Source: Saprospiraceae bacterium (lineage in GTDB: Bacteria; Bacteroidota; Bacteroidia; Chitinophagales; Saprospiraceae). Taken from it: 33,772 bases of DNA. Location: NCBI GenBank assembly GCA_020628085.1, contig JAHDFQ010000021.1, positions 1-33,772 on the forward strand. Reading direction: 5' to 3'. The notes beneath the pieces were generated by a model that had not been told where the DNA came from, searched no databases, and saw only the letters and a list, made by a program, of their open reading frames with translations. The position numbers and the translations under genes are program-made. Positions 24,961 through 33,093 of this stretch are shown here, piece by piece (the stretch's first letter is position 1; every line of letters starts with the position of its first letter).

Positions 24961-25036
24961 TGTGTTCATGTTTGCAAGTGTTCGTGCTTGCCTGCTGCAA
25001 AGCAGGTGTTCACGTTTGGAAGCGTTTTGAACGCTA
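24961..25036. repeat. GTGTTC repeat cluster after subunit 3 gene
   Basis: TGTGTTCATG, GCAAGTGTTCGTGCTTG, and GTGTTCACG surround a second copy of the CCTGCTGCA(A)AGCAGG palindrome at 24991-25006 (one A inserted). Confidence 0.6.
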
Positions 25037-25118
25037 TGTTTATCTGAATAAAATATGTGAATAAATATTATCAAACAAGGTGGATTACATTAAGATCTGA
25101 ACACAAATTATAAAAAAG

Positions 25119-25196
25119 TACGTGAGCACTCGAACACGTTAACACCTGCTTGCAGCAGGCAAGCGTGCGCACATGAACACTCGAACACGTTAAAAC
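25119..25196. repeat. GAACAC repeat cluster before the TIM-barrel gene
   Basis: Two direct copies of CACTCGAACACGTTAA (from 25128 and 25178) flank a third copy of the palindrome (CCTGCTTGCAGCAGG, 25145-25159) in inverted orientation to the other two. The cluster runs up to the start codon of the TIM-barrel gene, so it forms the 5' untranslated region. Confidence 0.6.
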
Positions 25197-26075
25197 ATGA
25201 AAAGAAGAAAATTTGTACAAAACTCGTTAGCACTTTCGGCAGGAACAATTTTGACAGCGAATACAGCTTATGCTGAAACATCAGAAGTTCCACAAGATAA
25301 AAGTCAAACCTTGAAAGGTAATATTCGGCATTCGGTTTGCCGTTGGTGCTACGGAAATATGCCTTTGGAAGAACTACTACCGATTTTGAAGTCCATCGGG
25401 ATTCATGCCATAGATTTGATTGGTCCGAAAGACTGGGAAACGCTCAAAAAACACGATATTGACTGCTCGATGTGTAATGGTGCGGAAATCAATTTGGTGG
25501 ATGGTTGGAATGATCTTAAATTTCATGGAGAACTGATCAGACGCTATACCGAAATGATTCCCAAAGTTGCCGAAGCAGGTTATCAACAACTGATTTGTTT
25601 TAGTGGAAATCGAAGAGGAATGACAGATGCCGAAGGGCTAGAAAATGCGGTGAAGGGGCTACAACAAATCATGCCTTTAGCAGAAAAGTATAAAATAACG
25701 ATTGTTATGGAATTATTTAATTCTAAGATCGATCACCCTGATTATATGTGCGATAATACATCTTGGGGCATACAATTATGTGATGCTTTAGGATCAGATT
25801 ATTTTAAATTATTGTATGATATTTATCATATGCAAATTAGTGAAGGTGATATTATTAGAACTATTCAGGATTACCATAACTACTTTTCACACTATCACAC
25901 TGCAGGTGTGCCAGGCAGACATGAAATTAATGACGAGCAAGAATTGAATTATCCAGCTATTATGAAAGCTATTCATAAAACGGGGTTTGAGGGGTATGTT
26001 GCACAAGAGTTTATCCCGACCTACGATGATCCTATCGAAGCATTAAAAGAGTCTATCAAAATTTGCGATATTTAG
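25197..26075 (+). CDS. Tat-exported TIM-barrel sugar isomerase/epimerase-like protein (hydroxypyruvate isomerase family)
   Basis: A 292-aa protein beginning MKRRKFVQNSLALSAGTILTA, a twin-arginine signal, so it should act outside the cytoplasm. The body is an AP-endonuclease-2-like TIM barrel of the hydroxypyruvate isomerase group: HSVCRWCYG at strand 1, MELFNSK (metal Glu), LLYDIYHMQ (metal Asp and His), HYHTAGVPGRHEI (His) and VAQEFIPT (Glu). True hydroxypyruvate isomerases are cytoplasmic, so the Tat signal argues for a different reaction, perhaps on the keto-sugar made by the upstream GMC dehydrogenase. Third gene of the presumed GMC operon, though separated by a repeat-filled 236-nt gap. 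Confidence 0.85.
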   Translation: MKRRKFVQNSLALSAGTILTANTAYAETSEVPQDKSQTLKGNIRHSVCRWCYGNMPLEELLPILKSIGIHAIDLIGPKDWETLKKHDIDCSMCNGAEINLVDGWNDLKFHGELIRRYTEMIPKVAEAGYQQLICFSGNRRGMTDAEGLENAVKGLQQIMPLAEKYKITIVMELFNSKIDHPDYMCDNTSWGIQLCDALGSDYFKLLYDIYHMQISEGDIIRTIQDYHNYFSHYHTAGVPGRHEINDEQELNYPAIMKAIHKTGFEGYVAQEFIPTYDDPIEALKESIKICDI

Positions 26076-26096
26076 TCTAAAAAATCAGTATTTTTG
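26062..26096 (+). promoter_or_regulatory. Bacteroidota-type promoter for the SCP2 gene
   Basis: TTTG (26062-26065) and TATTTTTG (26089-26096) are 23 nt apart, fitting the TTTG-N19-23-TAnnTTTG consensus. The promoter overlaps the end of the TIM-barrel gene and predicts a start about 25 nt before the SCP2 ATG. The SCP2 gene may therefore be transcribed independently. Confidence 0.5.
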
Positions 26097-26127
26097 GATT
26101 CAATTTAAACAATAATAAAAAATAAAT

Positions 26128-26415
26128 ATGACTATTTTTGAAGGTATTCAGGAAAGAGCAGCAAAGGCAGATGCAATTGGTAACTCTTTAAAATTTAATT
26201 TTGGTGAAGAAGTCATTCACATTGACGGAACAGGCGATCAAAATGTCGTGACCAAAGAAGATAAAGAAGCAGATTGTACCGTGAAAATTACAGAAGAAAA
26301 CTTCAAAGCTTTGGTAAGTGGCGATCTGAACCCTATGATGGCTTTTATGAGTGGCAAAATCAAAATTGATGGCGACATGGGTGTAGCGATGAAATTACAA
26401 TCTTTATTAGGATAA
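26128..26415 (+). CDS. SCP2 sterol-binding-domain protein
   Basis: A 95-aa stand-alone SCP2 domain: the GDQNVVTKEDKEADCTVKITEENFKALVSGDLNPMMAFMSGKIKIDGDMGVAMKL run is characteristic, with KIKIDGDMG as the most conserved strand. Such proteins are cytoplasmic and bind hydrophobic ligands such as fatty acyl chains. There is no export signal, unlike the two Tat proteins upstream. It has its own likely promoter (26062-26096) and terminator (26437-26477), so I do not assign it to the GMC pathway. Confidence 0.9.
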   Translation: MTIFEGIQERAAKADAIGNSLKFNFGEEVIHIDGTGDQNVVTKEDKEADCTVKITEENFKALVSGDLNPMMAFMSGKIKIDGDMGVAMKLQSLLG

Positions 26416-26436
26416 ACTTCAGGTTTACTCTGTACA

Positions 26437-26477
26437 AAAATATCTACGCTTGATCATTGGTCAAGTGTAGATATTTT
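26437..26477. terminator. Bidirectional terminator between SCP2 and acylphosphatase genes
   Basis: A 17-position stem with one G-T pair (26437-26453 with 26461-26477, 7-nt loop) has A-rich left and T-rich right flanks, serving both convergent genes. Confidence 0.88.
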
Positions 26478-26482
26478 AATTT

Positions 26483-26752
26483 TCAACGAATAATTTCAAA
26501 TGAATCAAGGTTTCTTACAGCACAATCCATTGCTTCTAAATGACTGACTTCAGCGTATTTTGATCCTGTTCTACACCATTCCTGTAATTGGTCAACAAAA
26601 GCAACTTCTCCCTCCACATAAATCAGAACAGAACCATCCAATAAATTTTGAACCGTGCCGTTTAAATTCAATGCATGAGCCTTTATCTGTGTGCTTTTTC
26701 GATACCAAACGCCTTGTACTTTTCCGAAAACCTGTATTTGTCGTGCGACCAT
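26483..26752 (-). CDS. acyP: Acylphosphatase
   Basis: An 89-aa protein, normal length, that hydrolyses carboxyl-phosphate bonds of small acyl phosphates in the cytoplasm. The signature GKVQGVWYRKST holds catalytic Arg18. The second motif, LNGTVQNLLDGSV, supplies catalytic Asn36 (family form GWVRNxxDGxV, here with NGTVQN). Divergent from the beta-helix gene across 59 nt. Confidence 0.93.
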   Translation of the reverse strand: MVARQIQVFGKVQGVWYRKSTQIKAHALNLNGTVQNLLDGSVLIYVEGEVAFVDQLQEWCRTGSKYAEVSHLEAMDCAVRNLDSFEIIR

Positions 26753-26811
26753 TGCAAAATATTAAGTTTAAAATCCAATTTTACGTAATTTTGTTGGAAT
26801 AATTTGATAAA

Positions 26812-28059
26812 ATGATGAGAGATATAATATACATAAGTGTTCTTTTTTTTAGTTTTAATATTGTAAGTTTTGCACAAAAAGAAGCCATACTTAGTTTACA
26901 GGAGCAATTTAATACCATCGAAAATGGTGGAATCATAAACATTGAAGCTGGCGTTTATGAGCTAGATCAAACATTATCACTAAAAGACAAAAAGGAGATT
27001 ACCATAAAAGGGGCAGGCGCAGACCAAACTATTTTATTGTTTAAAAAACTGAAAAAAAATACGCCGAGTATAGAAATAGCTAATGCTCAAGAAATCCTAT
27101 TAGAAGGTATAACCATTCAGAACAAAAAGGGAGTAGGGATTAAAACCTACCATTCTTCGAAAATCACCTTTTTGGATATACATGTAAAATGGCTGGATAA
27201 ACCAAAAAAATCTAACGGATCGTATGGTTTTTACATAGATAACTGTACAAAGACAACTATCAAAGACATTGAAATAGTAGGGGCTTCAAATACAGGTATA
27301 TTTGTGAACCAATCTGATAAAATAACCATTCGTCGTGGAAATATTCATCAAAATGCAGTCGGAATCAAATTTGAAAATACTAAAAATGGTGAAATTTATA
27401 AAAATACCATTCATAATAATAGAACGGGACTAGTCATTCTAGATTCACCCAATTCTAATAATAAAAAAGGTGGTTTTACACGGATTTATAACAATCGAAT
27501 TATAGAAAATAACCATAAAAAATTTAGTTCAAATAAACATCAAACGCTCAACTGTCCTCGTGGAACAGGAGTACTAATTGCTGCAAGTAATGACATTGAA
27601 CTATTCAATAATGAAATTGAATCGCATCAGTCTTTTGGGTTAATGATAACGAGTTATTTCTTTATCCAACCAGGTATTCATCCTTCTACTTTCGATCCAT
27701 ATCCTTATCGAATTTCGGTTCATGACAATTGGTTCAAACGGAAAGAGCAACAATCTGCCTTTCGTGGTACATTGAAGTCTGCGTTGAATAAAAAATTTAA
27801 AGAAGATCTGCCACATATTGGTATGGATGGAATATTTAATCCTAAACAGACGAATGAATATGGTTGGTTAAATGAAGGCTATCGGATCTGTATACACGAT
27901 AATGAAAAAGCGACATTAGTCAACTTTGATGCCGCTCATGATTTTGAAAACATTGATACAAAACCATATCCTTTTCGATGTAAACTTGTCCCGTTTAGAG
28001 GGTTGATTGATGAACCGTCGAAAGCAATAAAATATGAATCAAATGAAGTGAAGCAGTAG
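26812..28059 (+). CDS. Secreted right-handed parallel beta-helix protein
   Basis: A 415-aa protein with signal peptide MMRDIIYISVLFFSFNIVSFAQ (ATG at 26812; a second ATG follows immediately). After a short helix come IINIEAGVYELDQTLSLKDKKEITIKGAGADQTIL and regular rungs rich in N, G, I (KNGEIYKNTIHNNRTGLVIL, NDIELFNNEIESHQSFGLMI), the pattern of pectate-lyase-like/NosD-like beta helices. No T9SS sorting domain is visible, so it is probably periplasmic. The C-terminal ~120 residues (PYPYRISVHDNWFKRK) continue the fold and are typical of Bacteroidota 'parallel beta-helix' proteins. Substrate unknown; polysaccharide binding or cleavage is the family norm. A -7-like TAATTTTG at 26786-26793 precedes it. 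Confidence 0.85.
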   Translation: MMRDIIYISVLFFSFNIVSFAQKEAILSLQEQFNTIENGGIINIEAGVYELDQTLSLKDKKEITIKGAGADQTILLFKKLKKNTPSIEIANAQEILLEGITIQNKKGVGIKTYHSSKITFLDIHVKWLDKPKKSNGSYGFYIDNCTKTTIKDIEIVGASNTGIFVNQSDKITIRRGNIHQNAVGIKFENTKNGEIYKNTIHNNRTGLVILDSPNSNNKKGGFTRIYNNRIIENNHKKFSSNKHQTLNCPRGTGVLIAASNDIELFNNEIESHQSFGLMITSYFFIQPGIHPSTFDPYPYRISVHDNWFKRKEQQSAFRGTLKSALNKKFKEDLPHIGMDGIFNPKQTNEYGWLNEGYRICIHDNEKATLVNFDAAHDFENIDTKPYPFRCKLVPFRGLIDEPSKAIKYESNEVKQ

Positions 28060-28112
28060 GTATTCTATATTAGAAAAATGTAGCGTTAGGGAAAATTTTA
28101 GTATTTTGCAGT

Positions 28113-29222
28113 ATGGATATAAGGCTATTATTACTTGGGATTTTGACAGTAGAATCATTAGCTGGAAGCACATTAGTGTTCTGGGTAAAAGGTGAAAAGT
28201 CATTGAACGTTAAATTAATATCCTTCTTTTTGCTGACCTTAGGACTAATTTTTTTACAGAGTTTAGTCTCTAATATGTTCGGCGAAATGAACCCCCACCC
28301 TCTCATCGTTCTATTCTCCTACCTGTTTTTTGTACTCTGCTTACTTCTACCACCGACCTTTTATTGGTATACGCTTTCTTTAGTCAGAGATGATAAAAAA
28401 TTACTCATAGACAGAAATGTACTTGGTCATTACTTACCCGCAATAGGATTGTTTGTCATCAATATATTTTCCTTTGTGGCCTTATATGTCATACCAGTTG
28501 AAAGTGAAAAATACACACTACTAAGAACCACTTTAGAATATGTAAACTTCATTAGTTTATTATTTGTCTTTTTAGTACAAAATGTCTTTTATTTACTTTA
28601 TGCTTGGCGGTTGTATTATAGTGAAAAGATCATTTTGAAGGAATCTCAAAACAAAGAAACCAATTTGACCATCAAATGGATGAAGTCATTTATCCTGCTT
28701 TACACTATATTAATCATCCTGCTTTACCTCTCCATTCCTATTACAGAATTAAAATTCCTATTCCGTATTTTTACAGTAGTGTATGTTAGTCTCATTATTT
28801 ATTTTGGTAGAAATAATTATAAATTTGTATTAGAAAATATCAAATCGGAAACACTGGATGAAACAAAGAGATCAGAAATTAAAAAACGTTTAATGACGTT
28901 CATTGAATCTGACCAACCCTACTTGGATCAAAACTTAACTGTAATATCTCTGGCTCATAGTATCAATACCAATAGCAAATATTTATCTTATCTTATCAAT
29001 AAAGAATTTGATTGTAATTTTTCCTCTTTTATTAATAAGTACCGCATAGAAAAAGCTAAAAAATTATTGTCTAATAGTGAAAATGATATTTATACAATTG
29101 AGAGTATTTCAAGTATGACAGGATTCAAGTCCAAGTCCACTTTTAACGCTACATTTAAAAAAGAAACACAATTAACGCCGTCACAATTTAAAATTAACGC
29201 TAGAAAGAATAGTATTATTTAA
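28113..29222 (+). CDS. Membrane-anchored AraC-family transcriptional regulator
   Basis: A 369-aa protein. The first ~235 residues contain about seven hydrophobic segments (LLLLGILTVESLAGSTLVFW, LIVLFSYLFFVLCLLLPPTF, YLPAIGLFVINIFSFVALYV and later ones). The last ~100 residues are an AraC/XylS double helix-turn-helix: DQNLTVISLAHSINTNSKYLSYLINKEF, then FINKYRIEKAKKLL, then YTIESISSMTGFKSKSTFNATFKKETQLTPSQFK. This seven-TM-plus-AraC layout is widespread in Bacteroidota, and the sensory part's ligand is usually unknown. It starts 53 nt after the beta-helix gene and precedes the giant surface-protein gene, which could be its target. Confidence 0.9.
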   Translation: MDIRLLLLGILTVESLAGSTLVFWVKGEKSLNVKLISFFLLTLGLIFLQSLVSNMFGEMNPHPLIVLFSYLFFVLCLLLPPTFYWYTLSLVRDDKKLLIDRNVLGHYLPAIGLFVINIFSFVALYVIPVESEKYTLLRTTLEYVNFISLLFVFLVQNVFYLLYAWRLYYSEKIILKESQNKETNLTIKWMKSFILLYTILIILLYLSIPITELKFLFRIFTVVYVSLIIYFGRNNYKFVLENIKSETLDETKRSEIKKRLMTFIESDQPYLDQNLTVISLAHSINTNSKYLSYLINKEFDCNFSSFINKYRIEKAKKLLSNSENDIYTIESISSMTGFKSKSTFNATFKKETQLTPSQFKINARKNSII

Positions 29223-29578
29223 AGTCAAACCATGTTAATTTGAGTTATAATTATACTATTTTCAGTAATTTCCTTGAATTACTACACTTTTTTGGAGCAA
29301 TTTAGTTTAAAATATAGTGAATAATTACAATTACACATATATTTGATTGTTCTTTAAAATTCCCCATTTAGTTACAAGTGTGTTTTTACAAATCTAATAT
29401 ACTTTCTCAAATCCGATTACTCATTTATTACACACTTATCCTCAAAACATCTGAAATAAAATTATTCCCAACTTCCGATTAGCAGATTTTGAATTTTTCA
29501 AATCTTAATTCATTCAATAATGAATGATATTAAGATTAAACCTTATTGATAATAACAAAGACAAAAATTAAAATTTCT
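29223..29578. other. 356-nt upstream region of the giant beta-helix gene
   Basis: AT-rich. A weak AGTAATT/AATTACT hairpin followed by six T (29264-29293) may end the AraC transcript. A longer inverted repeat lies near the start codon (see 29501-29537). I find no ORF and no certain promoter. Confidence 0.45.
29501..29537. promoter_or_regulatory. Inverted repeat 41 nt upstream of the giant surface-protein start
   Basis: AATCTTAATTCATTCA (29501-29516) and TGAATGATATTAAGATT (29521-29537) pair with a single bulge around a 4-nt loop. No T-run follows, so it is an mRNA leader hairpin or a regulator-binding palindrome, not a terminator. Confidence 0.45.
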
Positions 29579-32500
29579 ATGAACAAGTTGTGTACACAAA
29601 ACCAATGGATGACCATCAATCCTCTAAGTTTAAGGTGGAACCCCAGTTTTATTTTCATATTTGGAGTATGCCTTCTGGGGACATTTCAGGTATTTTCACA
29701 AACTACAGTTACAGTAGCTCCTCCAAGTTGCTATATGCCAAATACGGCTGCTGATCAGAATATAGATGCTGCTGCTGACGCTACTGGAGCCACGCCTTTT
29801 GCTACTTGGAAAGGGGCAATAGATTATGTAACGGCTAATCCAAGTGTAACTACGATAGACTTTGTCGCAGGTACGTATGCAACAAGCATCATTGCTTCAT
29901 CTGAATGGGGGGATGCCAATGGAGGGTTTGTAATTCCAGATGGTGTTACTGTCAATGGAAATGGTGCGTTGATTGATAATGCGCCTGTTGGAAGTTCCCA
30001 GGTATGTTTTGCTACTATGGGATCAAACACCACCATAGACGGATTTTCATTCAACGATTTTTCTGGAGTACCCAACGGAGGTGCTATTTTTGTTCCAGCA
30101 ACTGCTAATAATTGGACTTTGAGCAACTGTAATTTTGAAAATTGTAACAATGGAACAGACGCCTTGACCGTAAATATGGGTGCAAATCAGACAGGAACTA
30201 TTACTGGATGTAATTTTTACAACAACAGTAACCCTGGTGCTGCTAATCCAAGTGCAACAGGAACACCTAGTTCTAGTGCAATGGATATTACAGGTGATTT
30301 GAGTTCTGATTTAGATATTATTAATACTAGTTTTTCTTGTAATTTTAGAAATGTATCAGGTGGTGCTGTGAAAATAGAAGATGATGTGCATGTCGATTTT
30401 ATAGGTTGTACTTTTTATAATAATGAAGCTAATTCAAGCACGGGTGGTGCTGTAGATATTGGTTCTGGAGCTGAAGTAACATTTACAAATACAACGTTTT
30501 TGGATAACTTTACATCTGGTACTGGAACACCCCATGGTGGAGCATTATCCATTCAATCTGGAGCTACGGTTGTAATAACAGACTGTAACTTTACTGGAAA
30601 TTCTGCGGTGGAAGATGGGGGTGCAATTGAAGTGCAAGGCACTATTACTGCAGTCACAAATGTAACAATCACAGGAACGATATTTGAAGGAAACTCTGTC
30701 TCAGGAGCATTTGATGGTGGTGCTTTATATATTTCTAGCTATGGCAATGTAAGTGTCAATAACTCTTTGTTTTTAAATAATGCTTCTCCAGATAAAGGAG
30801 GGGCTATATGGATTAGTTCTACAACCAGTCCTAAAACCTTAAATGTAACCAATAGCACCTTTACGGGTAATACAAGCGGTGGCAATGAAGGAACAATTAC
30901 CTCTGGGTTTGGAAATGCAGGTGATGTCATTAACATTACGAATTGTATTGTAGAATCTGCTGGTATTTTATCTATTGAAGACGAAGGTGCAGGTACAACT
31001 ACTGTTACGAATAGTTTTTACGGAAATGAATCTGGAACGGTTGATGGTGGTGGAAATACCGCTGGGTATTCTCCAACATTTGATGCTAATTTTAATGATC
31101 CCAATGGTGGTTGGAATGGAACATATAGTATGGCTATCAACCCTGGTGCTTGTCCATCAACACCCACAGTAGCTGATGTATGTCCTGGCGGTTGCACCGA
31201 TTGTCTAAACGCAACCTGTGAACACGAAACCATCAGTGAGCAAGATTGGGGTAACGGTCTGACCGTTACAGAAACAGAAATGATTGATGCAGGAGCAGAT
31301 ACAGACTGTGTAGATTTTACAGCAACAGCAGAAAATATGACAACGGTTTGTACCGAATTTGTAGCCACTGGAAACGAAACAGCGTTAACTGTTGCAGCAG
31401 AAGGAGCAGGTTGTACAGGTGCGAATTTATCTATTATGTATGAACTATCTACTGCACCAACTATGACCTCCGATTGTGGAAATGCAAACGGAAATATTGA
31501 CGGATCAACAGGAGAAATCACAACGGACTTAGTATCAGGAACAACCTATCAATATTGTGTAACTGTTGATTTTAGTGCTGATGCTGCTTGTGATATTGAT
31601 AATGTTTGTCCAGTGATTCTGAACTGTGATACCAGACCTATGAATGATGATATTTGTGATGTTGATGCAGGTACAACTTGGGATTTGATGGCAGGTACAC
31701 CATTAGTGAATCAAAATAACTATTGTGCAACATTAGAAACAGGTGAACCAACAGGTGGTGAAGATCAGTCTGTTTGGTATGAATATACTGTGCCAGCAGG
31801 TACAGATGCAATCAACGTGTCTACTTTAAATAATGATTTCAATACTGTAATCACAGTTTATACAGCTACTTTAGATTGTTCTAATCCTCCTGCGAGTGTT
31901 GATCTATCAACGCAGTTAGATATGCCAGCAGTTGCACAGAATGACGATGCTGCAACGGCAACAATGGGAGAATCTTCAGCAGATTTTTGTGTGATGGAGG
32001 GAGTAACATATTATATTCAAGTAGATGGAAATGCAGATGGTGAAGAGGGTGTTTTTGATATTTTAGTAACAGATATTACTGGAACATTGACTTGTTGTAC
32101 CGATTGTTTGAATGCAAGTTGTCCAAACGAAACCATCAGCGAGCAAGATTGGGGTAACGGTCTGACCGTTACAGAAACAGAAATGATTGATGCAGGAGCA
32201 GATACAGACTGTGTAGATTTTACAGCAACAGCAGAAAATATGACAACGGTTTGTACCGAATTTGTAGCCACTGGAAACGAAACAGCGTTAACTGTTGCAG
32301 CAGAAGGAGCAGGTTGTACAGGTGCGAATTTATCTATTATGTATGAACTATCTACTGCACCAACTATGACCTCCGATTGTGGAAATGCAAACGGAAATAT
32401 TGACGGATCAACAGGAGAAATCACAACGGACTTAGTATCAGGAACAACCTATCAGTATTGTGTAACCGTTGATTTTAGTGCTGATGCTACTTGTGATATT

Positions 32501-33013
32501 GATAATGTTTGTCCAGTAATTCTGGAATGTACAGTTATGCCAGCCAATGATGATATTTGTAATGCCTTTGACTTATCAGGTGGCTCGTTAACAGCACAAA
32601 ATAATATCTGTGCGACTTTAGAAACAAATGAAACAACTGGTGGTGAGGATCAGTCTGTTTGGTATGAGTATACTGTACCAGCAGGTGTCCAAGCAATTAC
32701 AGTTGCGACTTTAAACAATGATTTTAATACGACGGTTGCTATTTATACTGGAACCCCTAATTGTGCAGGAGCTGTTGATCTTTCAACGGATATATCTTTA
32801 GTGCCTGGTGGTACAAATGACGATAGTGCGACAGCCACAAATGGTGAATCCGCAGCTAGTATTTGCGTAGATGCAGGAACAACGTATTATATTCAAGTTG
32901 ATGGTAATGCCGCAGGCGAAAACGGTAATTTCGATATTACTGTAACTGATGCAACAGGTACGATTGATTGTGGTTGTGATGCGGATAATGGAACATTGAT
33001 GATCGGAAATTAA
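29579..33013 (+). CDS. Giant secreted beta-helix/repeat surface protein with duplicated Cys-rich module
   Basis: About 1,144 aa from the ATG at 29579 (an in-frame TTG at 29546 would add 11 residues). A long N-region precedes the hydrophobic signal FIFIFGVCLLGTFQVFSQ. Residues ~45-520 are beta-helix rungs with GGAI/GGAV and NSxFxxN repeats, like polymorphic outer-membrane proteins. Then comes module A (Cys-rich, TISEQDWGNGLTVTETEM) and module B (ETGEPTGGEDQSVWYEYTVPAG...YYIQVDGNADGE), both repeated once. Module A copies are almost identical in DNA (31224-31615 and 32127-32518); module B copies have diverged. The protein ends ATGTIDCGCDADNGTLMIGN without a recognisable T9SS sorting domain, and a terminator follows 32 nt later. 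Probably a surface adhesin. Confidence 0.87.
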   Translation: MNKLCTQNQWMTINPLSLRWNPSFIFIFGVCLLGTFQVFSQTTVTVAPPSCYMPNTAADQNIDAAADATGATPFATWKGAIDYVTANPSVTTIDFVAGTYATSIIASSEWGDANGGFVIPDGVTVNGNGALIDNAPVGSSQVCFATMGSNTTIDGFSFNDFSGVPNGGAIFVPATANNWTLSNCNFENCNNGTDALTVNMGANQTGTITGCNFYNNSNPGAANPSATGTPSSSAMDITGDLSSDLDIINTSFSCNFRNVSGGAVKIEDDVHVDFIGCTFYNNEANSSTGGAVDIGSGAEVTFTNTTFLDNFTSGTGTPHGGALSIQSGATVVITDCNFTGNSAVEDGGAIEVQGTITAVTNVTITGTIFEGNSVSGAFDGGALYISSYGNVSVNNSLFLNNASPDKGGAIWISSTTSPKTLNVTNSTFTGNTSGGNEGTITSGFGNAGDVINITNCIVESAGILSIEDEGAGTTTVTNSFYGNESGTVDGGGNTAGYSPTFDANFNDPNGGWNGTYSMAINPGACPSTPTVADVCPGGCTDCLNATCEHETISEQDWGNGLTVTETEMIDAGADTDCVDFTATAENMTTVCTEFVATGNETALTVAAEGAGCTGANLSIMYELSTAPTMTSDCGNANGNIDGSTGEITTDLVSGTTYQYCVTVDFSADAACDIDNVCPVILNCDTRPMNDDICDVDAGTTWDLMAGTPLVNQNNYCATLETGEPTGGEDQSVWYEYTVPAGTDAINVSTLNNDFNTVITVYTATLDCSNPPASVDLSTQLDMPAVAQNDDAATATMGESSADFCVMEGVTYYIQVDGNADGEEGVFDILVTDITGTLTCCTDCLNASCPNETISEQDWGNGLTVTETEMIDAGADTDCVDFTATAENMTTVCTEFVATGNETALTVAAEGAGCTGANLSIMYELSTAPTMTSDCGNANGNIDGSTGEITTDLVSGTTYQYCVTVDFSADATCDIDNVCPVILECTVMPANDDICNAFDLSGGSLTAQNNICATLETNETTGGEDQSVWYEYTVPAGVQAITVATLNNDFNTTVAIYTGTPNCAGAVDLSTDISLVPGGTNDDSATATNGESAASICVDAGTTYYIQVDGNAAGENGNFDITVTDATGTIDCGCDADNGTLMIGN
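31224..31615 (+). repeat. Module A copy 1 of a 392-bp intragenic direct repeat
   Basis: This segment matches 32127-32518 at an offset of 903 bp (301 codons, in frame), with only about four or five differences that I can see, mostly silent (for example CAGTGAG/CAGCGAG and GCTGCTT/GCTACTT). Confidence 0.9.
32127..32518 (+). repeat. Module A copy 2 of a 392-bp intragenic direct repeat
   Basis: Second copy of the near-identical module; flanking module B sequences on both sides are only moderately similar to their counterparts. Confidence 0.9.
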
Positions 33014-33044
33014 GTAGTTTGTCAGTAAAACAATTTCAGAGTAT

Positions 33045-33090
33045 AAAACCTCTTACGTATAAGTCAATTGACTTGCGTAGGAGGTTTTTT
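33045..33090 (+). terminator. Intrinsic terminator of the giant surface-protein gene
   Basis: Outer stem AAAACCTC / GAGGTTTT with further pairing inside (TACG/CGTA, AAGTCAA/TTGACTT) is followed by a T-run. It also has an A-run on the left and can serve the convergent gene. Confidence 0.88.
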
Positions 33091-33093
33091 ATA

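Noticed and set aside
24208-25196. Possible CRISPR array in the repeat-filled gaps
   Set aside because: Words are short, degenerate, in both orientations and unevenly spaced; no spacers of constant length and no cas genes.
31018-32424. Two antisense open frames (31018-31521 and 32017-32424) that share almost identical proteins
   Set aside because: They are reverse-strand shadows of the duplicated module A; their similarity is explained by the DNA repeat and they lack promoters and signals.
32990-33044. Possible frameshift removing a T9SS sorting domain from the giant surface protein
   Set aside because: Only 32 nt separate the stop from a strong terminator, so no sorting domain can be hidden in another frame here.
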